Under the pieces are notes generated by a model that saw only the letters and a program-made list of their open reading frames with translations, did no database searches and was not told the DNA's origin. 64,000 nucleotides of DNA from Actinophytocola xanthii (GTDB lineage Bacteria; Actinomycetota; Actinomycetes; Mycobacteriales; Pseudonocardiaceae): assembly GCF_001921205.1 (NCBI RefSeq), contig NZ_MSIE01000015.1:112680-176679 (forward strand), given 5' to 3'. Made by a program: the position numbers and the translations under genes. Positions 44,755 through 53,520 of this stretch are shown here, in pieces (position 1 is the stretch's first letter; each line of letters starts with the position of its first letter).

Positions 44755-45780
44755 TCAGTCGGTTTCGTTCAGGTCGGCTTCCGCGTCGCCCCCAGGAAGC
44801 AGGTCGAGTAGCTGCTGGCGTTCCGGCTCGGGGATCCGTTCCGTGACGGCCTTACGGGCCGCGGCCGGGGCGACGGTGGCCAGGTCGCGCAGTAGCCCGG
44901 GTCGCGTCGAGGCGCGTTGTTGTGTGGCCAGGTAGGCGATCCTGTCCGCCCATTCCGGATTGGCCTGGACCAGCGCGCTTGCATTGGTCCAGAGCCACTT
45001 CGGATCGTGATCGAGCAGCGTGCCCGCGGTGTCGTACGGGCCGACGCCCGCCAGCGCCAACTCCTTGGCCAGGGCCAGCGCGGGCCGGTCGGCGGCCCGG
45101 TCGGTAGCCAGGAGACGGGTGTGCAGTACGAGCACCGCGTCGTCGAGCAGCGACACGGACGGTGTGCTCGGGTGGGGGGTCTCCGCAAACCAGTCCCGGC
45201 GTGCGGTCACCATGGCGGCGATGCGTTCCGCGCCGGGCGCCTTCCGCTCGGTGGTGAAGAAGTCGAGAGCGCCCGTGACCAGGCGTGGATCGGTGGCGTA
45301 CAACAGCTCGGTGATCGCCGTGCTCAGTGCCGCCGCCCGTTCCCGGGAAAGCAGGTGGTACAGCCGGACCAGCCACGCCTGGCGGAGGTCGATGCCGGGC
45401 GGGTGGAACGGCTCCTCCAGCACGGCGGCGGCGGCGACCGCGCCCCAGTCGGTCCCGGCGTCCAGCCGCACGCCGTCCAGAACCACCGGCAGCGTCAGGT
45501 TCGGATGACCGGCGCAGTACCAGCGAAGTTTTTCCGGGTACAGGTCCTCCGGCTCGCCGCCGACCCAGTGGGTCCAGGTCTCCAGGTGCTGCTGGCAGGC
45601 GCACCAGTAGCGGCGGACCGTGCGGCCCGGCTGCCCGTCCGACCGCACCGCCTCCCCGCAGTCCGGGCAGCGCAGGTTGTTGCAGCCGACCGCGACGGCC
45701 CAGCCGACTTCGAAGGCTTCGACCGGCAGCCAGTAGTCCGCTCCGACCAGTTGCGGTTGGGGGCGGCACTTTCTCGTCAC
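44755..45780 (-). CDS. Unknown zinc-finger-like protein
   Basis: A 341-residue protein that I do not recognise. The N-terminal third has cysteines arranged as CNNLRCPDCGEAVRSDG, YWCACQQHLETWTHW and WYCAGHPNLTLP, consistent with a zinc-binding module. The rest is helical and Ala/Leu-rich (ERAAALSTAITELLYATDPR; PEPERQQLLDLLPGGDAEAD), resembling HEAT-like repeats. Its ATG overlaps the upstream gene stop by four bases (ATGA), so the two are a unit. It could be an immunity or adaptor partner of that gene, but this is speculation. Confidence 0.75.
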   Translation of the reverse strand: MTRKCRPQPQLVGADYWLPVEAFEVGWAVAVGCNNLRCPDCGEAVRSDGQPGRTVRRYWCACQQHLETWTHWVGGEPEDLYPEKLRWYCAGHPNLTLPVVLDGVRLDAGTDWGAVAAAAVLEEPFHPPGIDLRQAWLVRLYHLLSRERAAALSTAITELLYATDPRLVTGALDFFTTERKAPGAERIAAMVTARRDWFAETPHPSTPSVSLLDDAVLVLHTRLLATDRAADRPALALAKELALAGVGPYDTAGTLLDHDPKWLWTNASALVQANPEWADRIAYLATQQRASTRPGLLRDLATVAPAAARKAVTERIPEPERQQLLDLLPGGDAEADLNETD

Positions 45781-46741
45781 TCGGCGCTGCCCTTCCCCGG
45801 TGCTTTCGCCTCGTCGGGGAACTTGCCGTCGCCGTAGGAGCGCAACTCCGCTTCGTCGAGCGGCTTGATGTTCCGGTACATCCTCCGGCTCTTGTCGTAT
45901 GTGGGGCCGAACGGCTCAGCGGCAGCCAGGATCTCGACCAGCGAGTGGCGCCGGTAGCCGGGCAGGAAGCCGATGCAGGCCAGCCTGGCGTCGTGCAGGT
46001 CGGCCCGGAACACCACCGCCACGTTCATCATCGCGTTGGTGGTTCCGGACGGGCCCGCGGCGAGCGGGATGCCGAGCGCCTGCATCTGCCGCGCCCACTC
46101 CTTTGCCCTTCTGCCCCGCTCGTCCGTTGCGAACTCGCCGCCCTTCCTGATCCGCCAGTCCTTGGATCCAGCTTCCCACTTCAGTTTGTGCAGGGCCTGG
46201 TCCCAGTTTTTCTGGAGCGTCCGCTGCTGCGCCACTTCGCGAGGGCTCATCGGCAGCCCGAGTTGGTCGGCCCGCAGGCCGACCTTCCTGCTCACGCTCG
46301 CGCCCCGTTTGATTCTCGCCTCTGCCTGGAACTCGACGTCTGATCCTTCCCGCTTGGGGGTCATGGCGTCCCAGACCTCGCTCCCGGGGGTCTGCACGGC
46401 TTTCGCCAGGATCGTCAGCTGCTCCAGGTCCACCGCGATGACCCAGCCCGTCACAGTGTCCCGGAACTGCTTCGGATCGAGGAGATCGGGGCCCAGTACG
46501 TTGCTGTAGAAGCTGATGATGTGGGGTGAATCGCTCGGACAGCTCGCCACCGTCGAAGACCGCCATGATCGGTTCCATCAGCATCACCTGCTTCGCGGCT
46601 TCGTCCTTCTCCGCCTCCACGGCTTCGAGATTGACCACCGAGCCGGCCCGGATCGCCAGTTCGACGTTCTCGGCCGCGATCTTCTTGATCAGCGCGTGCA
46701 GCTTCGTGTTCGCCGGCGTGCCGACCTTGGCGGCTGGTGCG
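45777..46741 (-). pseudogene. Unknown protein, frameshifted and fused at its N-terminus
   Basis: The C-terminal 257 codons (frame ending at 45777) read FYSNVLGPDLLDPKQFRDTV, VAQQRTLQKNWDQALHKLKW and ACIGFLPGYRRHSLVEILAA, ending in an acidic tail. Near 46,520 a one-base change moves the upstream part to another frame: NTKLHALIKKIAAENVELAI, VVNLEAVEAEKDEAAKQVML and VFDGGELSERFTPH. Codon use is good in both. At about 46,741 it is joined to an integrase fragment, so its true start is lost. Unknown family; an effector-like C-terminus is possible. Confidence 0.55.
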
Positions 46742-47032
46742 TCGTGATCGAGCTGAGGCGGCGGCGGTGTTCTTCATGGTTTCGATGTCGCTGGCGCGCA
46801 GCTCGTTCAGGCGGCGGTCTCCCCAGAGGGTGGCCATGCGCGCCCAGTACGTGCCGTAGGTGCGGTTCGCACCCGAGTCGGCGGCCTCGATCACTGTCGG
46901 CAGGTACTCGGCCAACGTCAGGGTCTGATCGACATGTCCCTCGTCCAGGAGGTCAGTGACCGTAACCCCGATATCGGCCAACGCCTGCCGCGCCGCGTTC
47001 AACCGTTCAAGCGCGTCGAGAGGAGACGTCAT
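46742..47032 (-). pseudogene. Tyrosine integrase N-terminal relic
   Basis: From ATG 47032 the frame reads LDEGHVDQTLTLAEYLPTVI, GANRTYGTYWARMATLWGDR and RLNELRASDIETMKN. This is the SAM-like core-binding domain of tyrosine recombinases (TYxxYWxxLxxxxGDRxLxxIxxxDI). The catalytic domain is missing, and the DNA upstream has been replaced by an IS5 fragment. Confidence 0.65.
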
Positions 47033-47033
47033 C

Positions 47034-47731
47034 GCGAATGTTGTGCGGGATCTTGTTCGTGCTGCATACCGGGATCCAGTGGGAGTTCTTGCCGCAGGAG
47101 TTGGGTTTCGGGTCGGGGATGACCTGCTGGCGGCGGTTGGAGGAGTGGAACCGGGCCGGGGTCTGGCAGCGGTTGCACGAGGTGTTGCTGGCCGAGTTGC
47201 ACGGCGCCGGGAAGCTGGACTGGTCCCGAGCGGTCATCGACTCCTCACACGTCCGAGCGGCCCGCCGTGGCCCAAAAGCGGTCCGAGCCCGGTGGATCGC
47301 GCCCGTCCGGGCTCGAAGCACCACGTCCTGACCGAGGGCGCCGGTATCCCGCTGTCGGTGTCGTTGACCGGCGGCAACCGCAACGACGTCACCGAACTCG
47401 AAGCGTTGAACGAGGCCATCCCACCCGTTCGTGGCCGCTGCGGACGGCCCCGTCAGCGCCCGGACGAGTTGTATGGCGACCGAGCCTACGATCACGACAA
47501 GTACCGCAAGAAAGTACGCGCCAAAGGCATCCGACCCCGCATCGCGCGCCGCGGCCACCCCACGGGTCGGGCCTGGGCAAGCACCGGTGGGTCGTCGAAC
47601 GCACCGTGGCCTGGTACCACGGCATGAAACGCCTACGCATCCGCTGGGAACGCCGCGACGACATCCACGAAGCCCTCCTCGGCCTCGCCACCTGCATCAT
47701 CACCTGGCGACACATCGCACGACTCTGTTAG
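47034..47731 (+). mobile_element. IS5-family transposase relic
   Basis: Three frames in order give CGILFVLHTGIQWEFLPQEL and LDWSRAVIDSSHVRAARRGP, then GSKHHVLTEGAGIPLSVSLT and ELYGDRAYDHDKYRKKVRAK, then GLGKHRWVVERTVAWYHGMK and RLRIRWERRDDIHEAL. The DDE elements are visible (Asp in VIDSSH, Asp in YGDRAYD, Glu in VVERT), but two frameshifts and loss of the first 25 or so codons leave it dead. Confidence 0.85.
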
Positions 47732-47739
47732 GAACTCTT

Positions 47740-47832
47740 ATGACGACCGCAACCTGCGAACCTGGGTCGCCGAGCAGGGCATCCGGGTCCGGATCGCCCG
47801 CAAAGGCATCGGAACCAGGGTGTCGGTGGGCA
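47740..47832 (+). mobile_element. Second IS5-type transposase fragment
   Basis: One frame reads YDDRNLRTWVAEQGIRVRIA then RKGIGTR, parallel to the DxAYDxxKYRKxVRAKGIRPxIARRG segment of the preceding copy, so it derives from a different IS5-family element. The remaining 180 bases up to the SDR gene show nothing. Confidence 0.5.
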
Positions 47833-48011
47833 GCTCTTGGTAGCAGTTGTGGGTCCGTACATGCAGCCGGGTGAACCTTCGGATTCCGTCGCTCGCGGAC
47901 CTGTCCGGGACGGCTACCGTGGGCCAGCGTCATTGCCACGGCCAGGATGCGTTCTTCACCGGTTCCCGTCCACGTTGATCGAGCGTGGGCGCGTTCAGTC
48001 CCCCCTGCCGT

Positions 48012-48821
48012 CTACGAGGCGCCCACCTCGACGACCTTGTCGAGTCCGCGCTTGCGGGCGTACGCGGTCGCGACGCGTGCAACCGTGACCCTTGGCAACA
48101 CCCGCGACGGCCACGTCAGGACGCGATTCATGAAGCTACCCGGGTAGGACGCGGCACGCCCACGGGCGAAGTCGTCGAGAACGCGCGCAGCGACGTCGGA
48201 GGGTTGGTCGGCCTTCGGATCGACCGCGGCGGTCGGGCCTTCTCCGAAGGTGGTGTCCATATTGCTCACATGCGCGCCCATGACCTGGATCCCGGTGCCG
48301 CGCAGCTCCTCCGCCAGCGCCTCGGTGAAATACAGCTGGAAAGCCTTGGTCGCGCCGTAGCTGGCCAGATAGCCCATGGGTGAGAAGGCCGCGCCCGAGG
48401 TGACGACGATGATGCCGCCGGAGCCACGTGCGACCATGTCGGCCGCGATCGGATGGGTCAACGCGAGCATGCCGCCCGCGTTGACCGCGACCGCGCGCAG
48501 CTGCGGCTCCAAGTCCCGGGCGAGGAAGGATCCCTGGGTACCGATGGCGGCATTGTTGACCAACAGATCCAGAGGGACGCCGAGAGCCTTGAGCTCACGA
48601 ACCGCCTGCTTCGGACCGTCCGGCGTGGCAAGATCGGCCACGATCACCTGCGGGGCCGCTCCGCCGGTCCGCTCCCGAATCTCTTCCGCGACCTGGCGCA
48701 AGGTCCCTGCCGAGCGGGCCAGCAGGACAAGCCGCGCCCCACGTTGAGCCAGATCGAGGGCGAAGGCCCGTCCCAGCCCTCGGGAGGCACCGGTCACCAG
48801 GGCAACTTTTCCGTCATACAT
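48012..48821 (-). CDS. Short-chain dehydrogenase/reductase
   Basis: A 269-residue classical SDR. The cofactor motif is TGASRGLG with an Arg-rich following strand (LVLLARSAGTL) suggesting NADP(H). NNAAIG, the catalytic Ser in VVTSGAA and YGATK complete the set. The C-terminal part with MNRVLTWPSRVLPRVTVARV resembles membrane-associated SDRs that act on lipids or steroids. It is divergent from a MarR regulator with two operator-like palindromes between them, so it is probably that regulator's target. Confidence 0.92.
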   Translation of the reverse strand: MYDGKVALVTGASRGLGRAFALDLAQRGARLVLLARSAGTLRQVAEEIRERTGGAAPQVIVADLATPDGPKQAVRELKALGVPLDLLVNNAAIGTQGSFLARDLEPQLRAVAVNAGGMLALTHPIAADMVARGSGGIIVVTSGAAFSPMGYLASYGATKAFQLYFTEALAEELRGTGIQVMGAHVSNMDTTFGEGPTAAVDPKADQPSDVAARVLDDFARGRAASYPGSFMNRVLTWPSRVLPRVTVARVATAYARKRGLDKVVEVGAS

Positions 48822-48837
48822 CCAGCCGCTCCAAAAG

Positions 48838-48852
48838 CTTCAAGTGTTAAAG
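48838..48852. promoter_or_regulatory. MarR operator candidate 1
   Basis: CTTCAAGTGTTAAAG: half-sites CTTCAA and TTAAAG around a 3-base spacer, 17 bases upstream of the SDR start. It matches the second site at 48874 in half-site and spacing. Confidence 0.6.
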
Positions 48853-48873
48853 TACTGGAGACTGTAGCAGATC

Positions 48874-48888
48874 CTTCAACTCTCGAAG
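48874..48888. promoter_or_regulatory. MarR operator candidate 2
   Basis: CTTCAACTCTCGAAG: half-sites CTTCAA and TCGAAG with a 3-base spacer, six bases upstream of the marR start. It is offset from site 1 by 36 bases, which suits control of both divergent promoters. Confidence 0.6.
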
Positions 48889-48894
48889 CATAAG

Positions 48895-49323
48895 ATGGAG
48901 TGCATGACCGCACGAGAGCTCGCGGCGGCGGTCGCCGCGACCTACCACGCCTGGATGCAGACCGTCGAGGCAGCCAGATCCACCCTGGCGGAACACGACC
49001 TGACTGCGGCGACCTTCCAGGCGCTGTGGTTGATCGACCCTGGCGCGCCGCCCCCCTCGATGAAGGTCATGGCCGAACGGCTCTACTGCAATGCCTCGAA
49101 CCTCACCTTCATCACGAACCAGCTCATCGAACGAGGCCTGATCGAACGGACCGTTGACCCGCACGATCGCCGATCCCGCGTCCTCACCCTGACAGTCAGG
49201 GGCCGCCAGGTACGCGAGCAGGTCACTCAGGCTGCGATGGCACAGTCGCCGCTGGCCATGTTGACGAGCGCTCAGCAACAGCAACTCACCGCCCTGTTGA
49301 CCAGCGCGTTCGGGCGGACCTAG
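48895..49323 (+). CDS. MarR-family transcriptional regulator
   Basis: A 142-residue regulator. The winged helix is visible as PSMKVMAERLYCNASNLTFI (recognition helix), TNQLIERGLIERTVDPHDRR and SRVLTLTVRGRQV (wing). The flanking dimerisation helices are normal. An ATG at 48904 is an alternative start, but its GGAG lies only three bases away. It is divergent from the SDR gene; the two CTTCAA-type palindromes between them are the likely operators. The ligand is unknown. Confidence 0.92.
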   Translation: MECMTARELAAAVAATYHAWMQTVEAARSTLAEHDLTAATFQALWLIDPGAPPPSMKVMAERLYCNASNLTFITNQLIERGLIERTVDPHDRRSRVLTLTVRGRQVREQVTQAAMAQSPLAMLTSAQQQQLTALLTSAFGRT

Positions 49324-49538
49324 CCAGCGCAACGTCGAGTTCCCAAGGAGACCGAGCGCCCCGCCGTAGCCGGCCGCCGCCCGCGGCGCCGATCCGAGAT
49401 CAACAAGTCGAGCTTGCCTCCCGGAGTCATTGGGCTTGGTCGATCCTGAACCTTCTTCAACGTGTCCAGAGCCCACGGCGCCGCCTCTGATCAACGGCCG
49501 GCCGCCTCAGGCCCGTCGCCAGGTCGAAAAGGTTTGTT

Positions 49539-49700
49539 ATGTCGTCGTTCGAGTTCCCCGCCGACCAGGTGTACGGCGACACGAACGAACCGGAGCTGCG
49601 GCTGATCACCTGCGGCGGCTCGTTCGACGAGGCCGCGAACAGCTATCGCGACAACGTCATCGCGTTCGCCGTCTTCACGGGCGTGGTCGCCGCCGAGTAG
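49539..49700 (+). pseudogene. Sortase C-terminal relic
   Basis: FPADQVYGDTNEPELRLITC then GGSFDEAANSYRDNVIAFAV. LRLITCGG carries the sortase catalytic Cys and SYRDNVIAFA the closing strand seen in class F/E sortases. The catalytic His and Arg-bearing N-terminal part is gone. In the preceding 215 bases (49,324-49,538) I see nothing. Confidence 0.65.
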
Positions 49701-49703
49701 TCG

Positions 49704-50302
49704 TCACGGCCGGGTACCGCGGACGGCGGCGCCGTAGCGCGCGTGGGGGGCCTCGGTCGTGCACGCCCAGTGGCGGTCGCCGTAGGACCAGTGCCACCAG
49801 CGGCCCGGGCAGTTGACGAGGCTGGCGGCGGAGAGAGCTGCCGTGAGGAGCGCCGTGGTCCCGTCGGTGGCCGGGGGATCGGGCCGACGCAGCACGCTGG
49901 CAGCGGAACGGGTTCGTTCCCTTCGGCCAGGGTGAGGTCCACGGCACCTCCGGTCGGGTGGGGGGCGGACTCCGGCGCGACCGCGCACACCGCGGGGTCG
50001 TGCCCGGACGCGTGCGGCTGCTTGGGGCCACCGACGAACCGTGAGCAGGGCGCGGCCGGTGGGCGGTGGCCGGCGACGATGAGCAGGCGGACCCTGCGAG
50101 GCAGCATGCTCTGGGCGGCGACGAGCCGGTCCACGAGCCCGGACCGGAGGAAGGTCCGCGCCACGGCCCGCAGCGGAGCCGACGCCGCCACGTCCACCAG
50201 GGGCTCGCCACTGTCCCGGACGGGGATCTTCGCCAGGCGCGGGTCGGACAACAGCACGATCATCAACTGGTCCCCTGACGGCGGTGTGCTCTTTCGCCTC
50301 AC
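49704..50302 (-). pseudogene. VanX-like D-Ala-D-Ala dipeptidase, frameshifted
   Basis: One frame has LSDPRLAKIPVRDSGEPLVD, LRAVARTFLRSGLVDRLVAA and the zinc motif HASGHD...HPTGGAVDLTL. After a shift near 49,900 another frame has LLTAALSAASLVNCPGRWWH and WSYGDRHWACTT. In the M15D family this last motif is normally EWWHW; here Glu is replaced by Arg, which would remove the catalytic base even without the frameshift. The window otherwise has no vancomycin-resistance genes. Confidence 0.75.
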
Positions 50303-50364
50303 CGTCGACCAACGCTCTGCAGAACCACTGCAGTGGAACTACAGCGGGGCGGCATGCTCAGGCG

Positions 50365-50415
50365 CGGCTGCGCCGGCATCAGGCGGCGATCGAGGCAGGT
50401 GCGGGAATGGATCGC
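50365..50415 (+). pseudogene. Recombinase coiled-coil micro-relic
   Basis: ARLRRHQAAIEAGAG matches the RLRRFQAAIxAG coil of the two larger recombinase relics. The following WIATATAVGGRVLTFSTTTG and MFAGSASEAIVTALRRRDIR, in other frames up to 50,575, belong to something I cannot identify. Confidence 0.35.
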
Positions 50416-50646
50416 CACCGCCACGGCCGTCGGTGGCCGGGTCCTCACGTTCTCGACCACCACGGGGGGGCATGTTCGCCGGCTCGGCCAGCGAGGCCAT
50501 CGTCACCGCCCTCAGACGCCGCGACATCAGGGCCGAACGCGGACGGGACTTCACGGTGACCGGCACTCCGGGTCACTCGCCGACGGCGAGCTCGAACGCG
50601 CGCGGGAGCGGGGCCGCTCCCTTGCGGGCTGAACCGGAGACGGTGG

Positions 50647-50946
50647 TCACCCTTGGGGCGGGTACTGCCGCGTCCCGGGCCGCTCGCCCGCCTGCCCCAG
50701 CAGTTGGCTCGCCTGGTCCCTGGAGACGCGGCTGGTCAGCCCGCAGAATGTGCACTGGGTGGTGCGCGCGGTTCTGACCGGGAACAGCGAGATGAAGAAC
50801 AGCGTGAACTTCGTGACCGCCCTGCGCAGGGGGTGTGCCGCCCGGTTGCCGCACCCGGGGCACAGCAGCGTCAGCATCGCCAGGACGACCACCTTCGTCC
50901 GAAAGCCGAAAATCACCACGTCGGTCGCACTTCCTCCTCCGCTCAT
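50647..50946 (-). CDS. Small zinc-ribbon membrane-associated protein
   Basis: A roughly 90-99-residue protein: VVIFGFRTKVVVLAMLTLLC with CPGCGNRAAHPLR, then KFTLFFISLFPV and QCTFCGLTSRVSRDQ. The two CxxC pairs flanking a hydrophobic stretch are typical of actinobacterial zinc-ribbon proteins of unknown function. The ATG at 50946 gives 99 residues; a GTG just before IFGFRTK would match relatives better. It is divergent from the MFS gene. Confidence 0.7.
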   Translation of the reverse strand: MSGGGSATDVVIFGFRTKVVVLAMLTLLCPGCGNRAAHPLRRAVTKFTLFFISLFPVRTARTTQCTFCGLTSRVSRDQASQLLGQAGERPGTRQYPPQG

Positions 50947-51050
50947 CCTCTCTTCACAGAGTGGCACAGGGCGGGGCGGCGCGTCGGGTGGCGACGAGTT
51001 CAGACGGCCACCCCGCACGCCTCCCGGTTGTTGCGCGGTGGACCATACTG

Positions 51051-52328
51051 ATGCGAATGCACGACGGGGCGGCGGTCGAGGACGGCGGTCGGGCCGCCCG
51101 GTACCGGGACGTGTTCGCCGTCGGCGAGTTCCGGATCCTGTTCCTCACGCATCTGGTGTCGATCGCCGGTGACCAGGTGGCTCGGGTCGCGCTGGCGGTG
51201 CTGGTGTTCAGCCGCACCGGGTCCTCCGCCCTGGCCGCGTTGACCTATGCGCTCACCCTGCTCCCCGAGCTGGTGGCCGGTCCGCTGCTGGCGGGCCTGG
51301 CCGACCGGTACCAGCGGCGCACCCTCATGATCATTTGCGACCTGACCCGCGCCGGACTGGTGGCGATCATGGCGGTACCCGGGATGCCGCTGTGGGTGCT
51401 CGGCGGGTTGGTGTTCGCGGTGCCGCTGGCGGGGGCGCCGTACAAGGCCGCCCGCGCGGCGATCATGCCGACGATCCTGTCCGGAGATCGGTATGAGGTC
51501 GGGATGGGCGTGACCTACACCGCGCTGCAGGTCGGCATCCTCGGCGGGTACGCGGCCGGTGCGCCGCTGGTCGCGTGGTTGGGCCCGGAGAAGGCACTTC
51601 TGCTCGACGCCGTGACGTTCGTCATCTCCGCGGCACTGGTCGCGTCCGGGCTGAGCGCGCACCCACCGGCAGCGGCGACGCGGCTCCCGCCGACGAAGCT
51701 CGCGGCGTTCCGCTCGCTGCTGGGTCTCGTGTGGCGAGACCGGCGGCTGCGGTACCTGATGGCGTTCGGCTGCCTTGCCGGCTGTTACACGGTTCCCGCC
51801 GGGTTGGCCGTGCCGTTCGGGGCGCAGGTCGGGGCCGGCACGGCCGCGGTCGGACTGCTGTTGGCCGCTCATCCGGCGGGCGCCGCGATCGGTGCGACGG
51901 CCATGACCCGACTGGTGCCGCCCCGACGCCGGCTGATGCTGCTCGGCCCACTGGCCGTGGCGACCAGCGCGGTGTTGCTGCCTGTCGGACTGGTTCCCCA
52001 GCTGGGGATCATGGTCGCGTTGTGTGCGCTGTGCGGGTTGTTGTCCGGGCACGACGCGGTCGCCGTCGCGACGTTCACCCGGATCGTCCCGGCGGAACGT
52101 CGTGGTCAGGCATACGGGTTGGCCTTGGCCGTCGTGCGCGCGACCCAGGGGCTGGGCGCCGCGCTCGCCGGTGTTGTCGCCCAGTTCAGCTCCCCGTCGA
52201 CCTCGATCGCGGTGTTCGCCGTGCTCGGCGTGCTGGCCGCGGCGGCGATCGCGGTGGGGTGGGAGCGCGTGCGCCCTCACGGCGCAACGCCGGCTGGTTC
52301 GGACAGACCAACCCGTTCCGGTCGGTGA
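51051..52328 (+). CDS. MFS transporter (drug-exporter type)
   Basis: A 425-residue membrane protein with 12 predicted helices. The first-loop motif GLADRYQRRTLMIICD matches MFS motif A. The early segment FLTHLVSIAGDQVARVALAV is typical of actinomycete macrolide-efflux-like MFS proteins. Its ATG lies only a few bases after a CATACT hexamer with TTG-containing sequence further upstream, so the message may be leaderless. It is the first gene of the candidate biosynthetic cluster and could export its product. Confidence 0.88.
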   Translation: MRMHDGAAVEDGGRAARYRDVFAVGEFRILFLTHLVSIAGDQVARVALAVLVFSRTGSSALAALTYALTLLPELVAGPLLAGLADRYQRRTLMIICDLTRAGLVAIMAVPGMPLWVLGGLVFAVPLAGAPYKAARAAIMPTILSGDRYEVGMGVTYTALQVGILGGYAAGAPLVAWLGPEKALLLDAVTFVISAALVASGLSAHPPAAATRLPPTKLAAFRSLLGLVWRDRRLRYLMAFGCLAGCYTVPAGLAVPFGAQVGAGTAAVGLLLAAHPAGAAIGATAMTRLVPPRRRLMLLGPLAVATSAVLLPVGLVPQLGIMVALCALCGLLSGHDAVAVATFTRIVPAERRGQAYGLALAVVRATQGLGAALAGVVAQFSSPSTSIAVFAVLGVLAAAAIAVGWERVRPHGATPAGSDRPTRSGR

Positions 52329-52446
52329 GAAATTCCCTGCCCGGTACGTAATTCCGACTAACATCCGCTCGCACAGAACAATCCCGAGCCAAATGTGGTG
52401 GTGAACAGGTGGCAGTTTCTCTGTGCGTGTTCGGTCCTGGCGCGCA

Positions 52447-53520
52447 ATGAGCAGCGCCCATGCCGGACTGGCCCGGCGAACGATCCTCGCCAGCGACGAC
52501 GTCCTCGCCCTTGTCGAACTGTTCGACGGCGAACGGGAGGCGGTACTGGCCCAGTGCGACCACACGTTCGACCCGGATCCGGATCCCCGGCCCACCCCGC
52601 TCGAGGTGCCCAGGTTCTGGGCCGGCCTGGTGCGGCTGGAGACGGGCGAGCTGCTCGGGACGATGAGTTGGCGTCCTGTTCCGCACATCGCCACGGTGTC
52701 GGGAATCGGGTGGAACCAGGGCTTTCACCTGCTGCCGGGAGTTCGAGGCCGCGGCCTCAGTGCCCGCGGTGGGGTGTTGCTGGCCAGGCACCTGTTCGCG
52801 ACCACGGAGGTGGATCGCATCCAGGCGATGACCGACCCGGAGAACGTGCCAGCCCGGCGAGGGTTGGAAGGAGCGGGGTTTCGTCTCGAAGGTCTGGTGC
52901 GGGGCGTCCTGCGGCGTGGCGGGGTGAGCCGGGACCTGCTGCTGTACAGCATGTTGCGGTCGGACCTGGAGTCCGCCGACGGTGAGCGGGAGGTCCTCGC
53001 GCGGCGGGACGACGTGGTGCTCGCACGGGCCCGGCCGAGCGACCGCCGCGCCGTGGTGGCCGCGTCCGACGGCACCGTCGCACGCGACCGGGACACCCGG
53101 TTGCCGCCCGGGGTGCCGCAGACGCCCTCGCGTGGGGCGCTGCTCGACGCGAGGACCGGACGCCTGCTCGGGGTAGTCAGCTGGCGCGCGGTGGGACACG
53201 GCGACACGTTCGGCTGCACGGCCTGGAACATCGGCGCGGAGCTGGTTCCCGACGCCCGCGGTGGAGCGGTGGAAACCACCGCACAACGGTTGCTCGCCGA
53301 GCACCTGTTCGCCACGACCGGTCTGGACCGGGTGGAGGCCGGTGTGGACGCCGACGACGTGGCCGGACGCCGCGCCCTGGAGAACGCCGGGTTCCGGCGG
53401 GACGGCGTGGTCCGCGGCGCGCGGGTGCGTGACGGCCGTCGGCAGGACCTGGTGCTCTACGGCCTCCTGCGCACGGACCTCGCCGACCCGAACGGCGTTA
53501 CCCCACAGGCACATCCGTGA
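52447..53520 (+). CDS. Tandem-GNAT acetyltransferase
   Basis: A 357-residue protein with two GNAT domains of the RimJ type. Each has the acetyl-CoA strand region (LLGTMSWRPVP and LLGVVSWRAVG), the turn (LLPGVRGRGLSARGG and LVPDARGGAVETTAQ) and the final helix-strand (NVPARRGLEGAGFRLEGLVR and DVAGRRALENAGFRRDGVVR). The first P-loop-like turn RGRGLS fits acetyl-CoA; the second, RGGAVE, is weaker. GTG 52423 is an alternative start. The stop overlaps the decarboxylase GTG as GTGA. The substrate may be an amine made by the decarboxylase. Confidence 0.85.
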   Translation: MSSAHAGLARRTILASDDVLALVELFDGEREAVLAQCDHTFDPDPDPRPTPLEVPRFWAGLVRLETGELLGTMSWRPVPHIATVSGIGWNQGFHLLPGVRGRGLSARGGVLLARHLFATTEVDRIQAMTDPENVPARRGLEGAGFRLEGLVRGVLRRGGVSRDLLLYSMLRSDLESADGEREVLARRDDVVLARARPSDRRAVVAASDGTVARDRDTRLPPGVPQTPSRGALLDARTGRLLGVVSWRAVGHGDTFGCTAWNIGAELVPDARGGAVETTAQRLLAEHLFATTGLDRVEAGVDADDVAGRRALENAGFRRDGVVRGARVRDGRRQDLVLYGLLRTDLADPNGVTPQAHP

